Below, piece after piece: positions 6,781 to 8,700 of a stretch of DNA of 8,700 bases (position 1 is its first letter; every line of letters begins with the position of its first letter). The notes under the pieces were generated by a model. It was not told the origin of the DNA. It ran no database searches and saw only the letters and a list, made by a program, of their open reading frames with translations. A program made the translations under genes and the position numbers. This DNA comes from Paracoccaceae bacterium (GTDB lineage: Bacteria > Pseudomonadota > Alphaproteobacteria > Rhodobacterales > Rhodobacteraceae). The stretch covers positions 1-8,700 of the forward strand of contig JAGRMK010000104.1 of assembly GCA_020441345.1 (NCBI GenBank), given 5' to 3'.

Positions 6781-7659
6781 ATGATCGACAAACTGGAAAT
6801 GCTGATTGCCCTGTCGCGCGAACGCCATTTCGGACGCGCGGCCGAGACGTGCCACGTCACCCAGCCCACGCTGTCCTCGGCGATCAAGGCGCTGGAAGAG
6901 ACCCTGGGAACGCAACTGGTTCTGCGTGGCGCGCGGTTCATCGGCCTGACCCCCGAAGGCGAGCGGGTGCTGACCCGCGCCAAGGCCATCGTCGCCGAGG
7001 CCCGGGCGATGAAATCCGATGTCGCCACCGCGCGCGAGGGGTTGGCCGGCACCCTGCGGCTGGGGGTGATCCCGACCGCCCTGGCTTCGGTCCACGATTA
7101 CACGCGCCCGTTTCTGGCGCGCAATCCGGGCGTGCGGCTGCGGGTGATGTCGCTCAACAGCCACGAGATCCTGGAACGGCTGGTCGATTTCGAGGTCGAC
7201 GCCGGGCTCAGCTATGCCGCCGCCGACATGGCCCATGACACGCCGCCCGGATACGAAGTGCTGCGACTCTACAATGAAACCTATGCGCTGGTGACGCGCG
7301 CCGATCCCGCGCTGCCCGAAACGCTGAACTGGTCGCAACTGGACCGGTTCGAGCTGGGCCTGCTGACGCCCGACATGCAGAACCGCCGGATCATGGACCG
7401 GCATCTTGCGCTGGCGGGCATGACCCTGCTGCCGCGTATCGAATCGAATTCCATCGTCGCACTGATTGGCCATGTCGGCGAGGGGCGGGCAGCCACCATC
7501 CTGCCCCGCCGCACCGCCGCCTTCTTTGCCGAGGGGCGCGGGTTGGCCTGTATTCCGCTGGCCAGCCTCGAAGCGGCATCGACGGATGTCGCTTTCATTC
7601 TCCCGCCGGTCGGGCGCCGCACGTTGTTGCTGGATGCCTTTGTGCAAAGTTTGATCTGA
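6781..7659 (+). CDS. LysR-family transcriptional regulator, probable regulator of formate dehydrogenase
   Basis: A 292-residue LysR-type regulator from ATG 6781. The N-terminal winged helix-turn-helix is clear: RHFGRAAETCHVTQPTLSSA, then IKALEETLG, and the wing with GARFIGLTPEGERVL. The co-inducer-binding domain follows, with TLRLGVIPTALASVHDYTRP and the conserved DMQNRRIMDRHLALAGM. An in-frame ATG at 6769 would add four residues. Neither start has a good ribosome site, and 6781 is preferred because related proteins begin MIDKLE. The gene lies 98 bp upstream of fdsG on the same strand, and the gap holds a LysR-type box, so it probably controls the formate dehydrogenase genes (FdsR-like). It resembles OxyR in the helix-turn-helix but lacks a cysteine pair in the effector domain, so a peroxide sensor is unlikely. 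Control of the ectoine operon is a less likely alternative. Confidence 0.88.
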   Translation: MIDKLEMLIALSRERHFGRAAETCHVTQPTLSSAIKALEETLGTQLVLRGARFIGLTPEGERVLTRAKAIVAEARAMKSDVATAREGLAGTLRLGVIPTALASVHDYTRPFLARNPGVRLRVMSLNSHEILERLVDFEVDAGLSYAAADMAHDTPPGYEVLRLYNETYALVTRADPALPETLNWSQLDRFELGLLTPDMQNRRIMDRHLALAGMTLLPRIESNSIVALIGHVGEGRAATILPRRTAAFFAEGRGLACIPLASLEAASTDVAFILPPVGRRTLLLDAFVQSLI

Positions 7660-7668
7660 GCGGTTTTC

Positions 7669-7685
7669 GATAGACGCCATCTATC
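7669..7685. promoter_or_regulatory. LysR-type regulator binding box (T-N11-A) upstream of fdsG
   Basis: GATAGA-CGCCA-TCTATC is a perfect inverted repeat with 6-bp arms and a 5-bp spacer, and it contains ATAG-N7-CTAT with the T-N11-A LysR core. It lies 72 bp before the fdsG start, where a LysR recognition site normally sits relative to a target promoter, and 9 bp after the stop codon of the LysR gene. A hairpin of only 6 bp with no T-run argues against a terminator as the main role. Confidence 0.6.
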
Positions 7686-7709
7686 AAACAACGGAATTCA
7701 CAATTTGAT
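7683..7709. repeat. Interrupted inverted repeat downstream of the LysR box
   Basis: ATCAAA (7683-7688) and TTTGAT (7704-7709) are exact inverted copies separated by 15 bp, with GAATTC almost at the centre. The repeat overlaps the end of the T-N11-A box and runs into the candidate -35 of fdsG, the location of a LysR activation site. Arms this short can arise by chance. Confidence 0.3.
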
Positions 7710-7733
7710 CGGCAATCGCTTTGCGTCTAGGCA
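7705..7733 (+). promoter_or_regulatory. Weak candidate promoter of the fds operon
   Basis: TTGATC (7705-7710) is followed after 17 bp by TAGGCA (7728-7733), 25 bp before the fdsG ATG. The -35 is a fair match and the -10 a poor one, as expected for a promoter that needs an activator. The LysR box lies just upstream. The +1 would fall near 7740, giving a very short leader that still includes the GGAG at 7747-7750. Confidence 0.3.
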
Positions 7734-7757
7734 TCGCGAACCGATTGGAGAAGCCAG

Positions 7758-8240
7758 ATGACAGCCACGCCAGATTTCGGGGCCCGTGAACAGGATGTTC
7801 TAAGCCAGATCCTTGCCGCGCACCGCGCCGTCGAAGGGGCCCTGCTGCCCATCCTGCATGCCGTGCAGGACGCGTTCGGCTTCGTGCCGCCCGAGGCGCT
7901 GCCGCTGATCGCCAGGGACCAGAACATCAGCCGCGCCGAAGCGCATGGCGTGATGAGCTTCTATCACGATTTCCGCGAACACCCGGCCGGGCGCAGCATA
8001 CTGAAGATCTGCCGCGCCGAGGCCTGTCAGGCGATGGGGGCCGATGCGCTGGCCGATCACGCCCGTGACAGCCTGAAGATCGACTGGCACGAAACCACGC
8101 CCGACGGCGCGATCACGCTGGAGCCGGTGTTCTGCCTGGGCCTCTGTGCCTGCGGCCCGGCGGCGATGATCGACGGCAAACTGGTGGGCCGTGCCGACGT
8201 GGCGAAACTGGATGCGATCATCGCGGGGGCACGCCCATGA
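7758..8240 (+). CDS. fdsG: NAD-dependent formate dehydrogenase gamma subunit FdsG (NuoE-like)
   Basis: A 160-residue thioredoxin-fold [2Fe-2S] protein of the NuoE/HoxE family, part of the soluble cytoplasmic molybdenum formate dehydrogenase that oxidises formate to CO2 with NAD+. The N-terminal helical part includes LLPILHAVQDAFGFVPPEAL (29-48) and AHGVMSFYHDF (62-72). The cluster ligands are Cys85 and Cys90 (ICRAEAC) and Cys126 and Cys130 (FCLGLCACGPA), the C-x4-C / C-x3-C pattern of NuoE. A strong ribosome site, GGAG at 7747-7750, lies 7 bp before the ATG. The stop overlaps the fdsB start by ATGA. NuoE of complex I and HoxE of hydrogenases are alternatives, but the upstream LysR gene and the FdsB-type neighbour favour formate dehydrogenase. 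Confidence 0.92.
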   Translation: MTATPDFGAREQDVLSQILAAHRAVEGALLPILHAVQDAFGFVPPEALPLIARDQNISRAEAHGVMSFYHDFREHPAGRSILKICRAEACQAMGADALADHARDSLKIDWHETTPDGAITLEPVFCLGLCACGPAAMIDGKLVGRADVAKLDAIIAGARP

Positions 8241-8700
8241 GCACCGGCATGAAGATCTACATCCCTCTCGACAGCGCCGCCGTGGCGCTGGGTGCCGATG
8301 AGGTTGCCGCCGCGATTCGCGCCGCCGCGCCCGACACGCAGATCGTTCGCAACGGCTCACGCGGGATGATCTGGCTGGAGCCGCTGGTCGAGGTGGAAAT
8401 CGACGGCGTGCGTCACGGCTTCGGCCCGATGGAACCGGGCGACGTGGCCGGCTTATTGGGCGATCTGGCCACGCACCCCAAGGCGCTGGGCCCGGTCGAG
8501 GATCTGGGCTGGATGAAGGGTCAGGCGCGCCTGACCTTTGCGCGCGTCGGCCTCATTGACCCTTTGTCGCTGGACGACTACCGCGCGCATGGCGGGCTTT
8601 CGGGGCTGCAAAAGGCGCTGACCCTCGGCGACGAGGCCATCGTGGACGCGATGAAGCTCAGCGGGCTGCGCGGGCGCGGCGGGGCCGGGTTCCCCACCGG
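8237..8700 (+). CDS. fdsB: NAD-dependent formate dehydrogenase beta subunit FdsB (NuoF-like), 5' part
   Basis: The first 154 codons of a gene that runs off the right edge. The peptide begins MSTGMKIYIPLDSAAVALGA and carries an N-terminal thioredoxin-like domain with IVRNGSRGMIWLEPLVEVE (36-54), typical of FdsB rather than NuoF. It ends at LRGRGGAGFPT (144-154), the glycine-rich start of the FMN/NADH-binding domain. FdsB would bind FMN and a [4Fe-4S] cluster and pass electrons to NAD+. The ATG at 8237 overlaps the fdsG stop (ATGA) and has GGGGG 8 bp upstream. The ATG at 8249 (MKIYIP) has no site of its own but would match the start of many homologues. The missing part should contain the NADH site and the four-cysteine cluster motif, followed by the catalytic fdsA. 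Confidence 0.92.
   Translation, partial: MSTGMKIYIPLDSAAVALGADEVAAAIRAAAPDTQIVRNGSRGMIWLEPLVEVEIDGVRHGFGPMEPGDVAGLLGDLATHPKALGPVEDLGWMKGQARLTFARVGLIDPLSLDDYRAHGGLSGLQKALTLGDEAIVDAMKLSGLRGRGGAGFPT

Noticed and set aside
6781..7659. The LysR protein as an OxyR peroxide sensor
   Set aside because: The helix-turn-helix and box look OxyR-like, but the effector domain has no conserved cysteine pair and the gene is next to fdsG rather than a catalase or peroxidase gene.
7758..8700. The NuoE/NuoF-like pair as part of respiratory complex I
   Set aside because: There are no other nuo genes, the fdsB N-terminus has the FdsB-type thioredoxin-like extension, and a LysR regulator precedes the pair, as in formate dehydrogenase loci.

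Overview
This is a GC-rich, densely coded chromosomal window with short or overlapping gene junctions. The gene families, codon choice and gene order fit an alphaproteobacterium, most likely a marine or halotolerant member of the Rhodobacteraceae/Roseobacter group. That placement is an inference from gene content and base composition, not from a marker gene. I see no rRNA, tRNA, CRISPR array, insertion sequence or prophage gene.

Region 1 (1-2222, + strand) is the end of a branched-chain amino-acid type (HAAT family) ABC transporter operon: the C-terminal tail of an ATPase (livF-like) and two complete permeases (livH, livM). The genes overlap by 4 bp or abut exactly. Region 2 (2254-5991, - strand) is a complete ectoine biosynthesis operon, ectA-ectB-ectC-ask. 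It faces the transporter tail to tail across 31 bp, with a GC-rich hairpin at the junction. Ask makes aspartyl phosphate and is the ectoine-specific aspartokinase. EctB makes diaminobutyrate, EctA acetylates it and EctC cyclises it. No ectoine hydroxylase gene (ectD) follows ectC, and the operon boundaries are closed on both sides, so hydroxyectoine is not made from this locus.

Region 3 (about 5992-6729) is the control region and regulator of the ectoine operon. An AT-rich 234-bp divergent spacer separates ectA from a MarR-family gene that is very probably ectR. The spacer holds an 18-bp pseudopalindrome made of two 8-bp half-sites with 2 bp between them. It covers a candidate -10 element of ectA, the architecture expected for an EctR operator.

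Region 4 (6781-8700, + strand) is the start of a formate dehydrogenase locus: a LysR-family regulator, then fdsG and the first 154 codons of fdsB, which encode the NuoE-like and NuoF-like diaphorase subunits of the soluble NAD+-dependent molybdenum formate dehydrogenase. The 98-bp gap between regulator and fdsG carries a perfect inverted repeat with the LysR T-N11-A signature. The catalytic fdsA, fdsC and fdsD genes would lie beyond the right edge.

The window therefore joins osmoprotection (ectoine) and formate oxidation between a nutrient transporter and a dehydrogenase. All genes belong to known families. The observations most worth following are regulatory: the candidate EctR operator and the LysR box. 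I see no evidence of a wholly new system.
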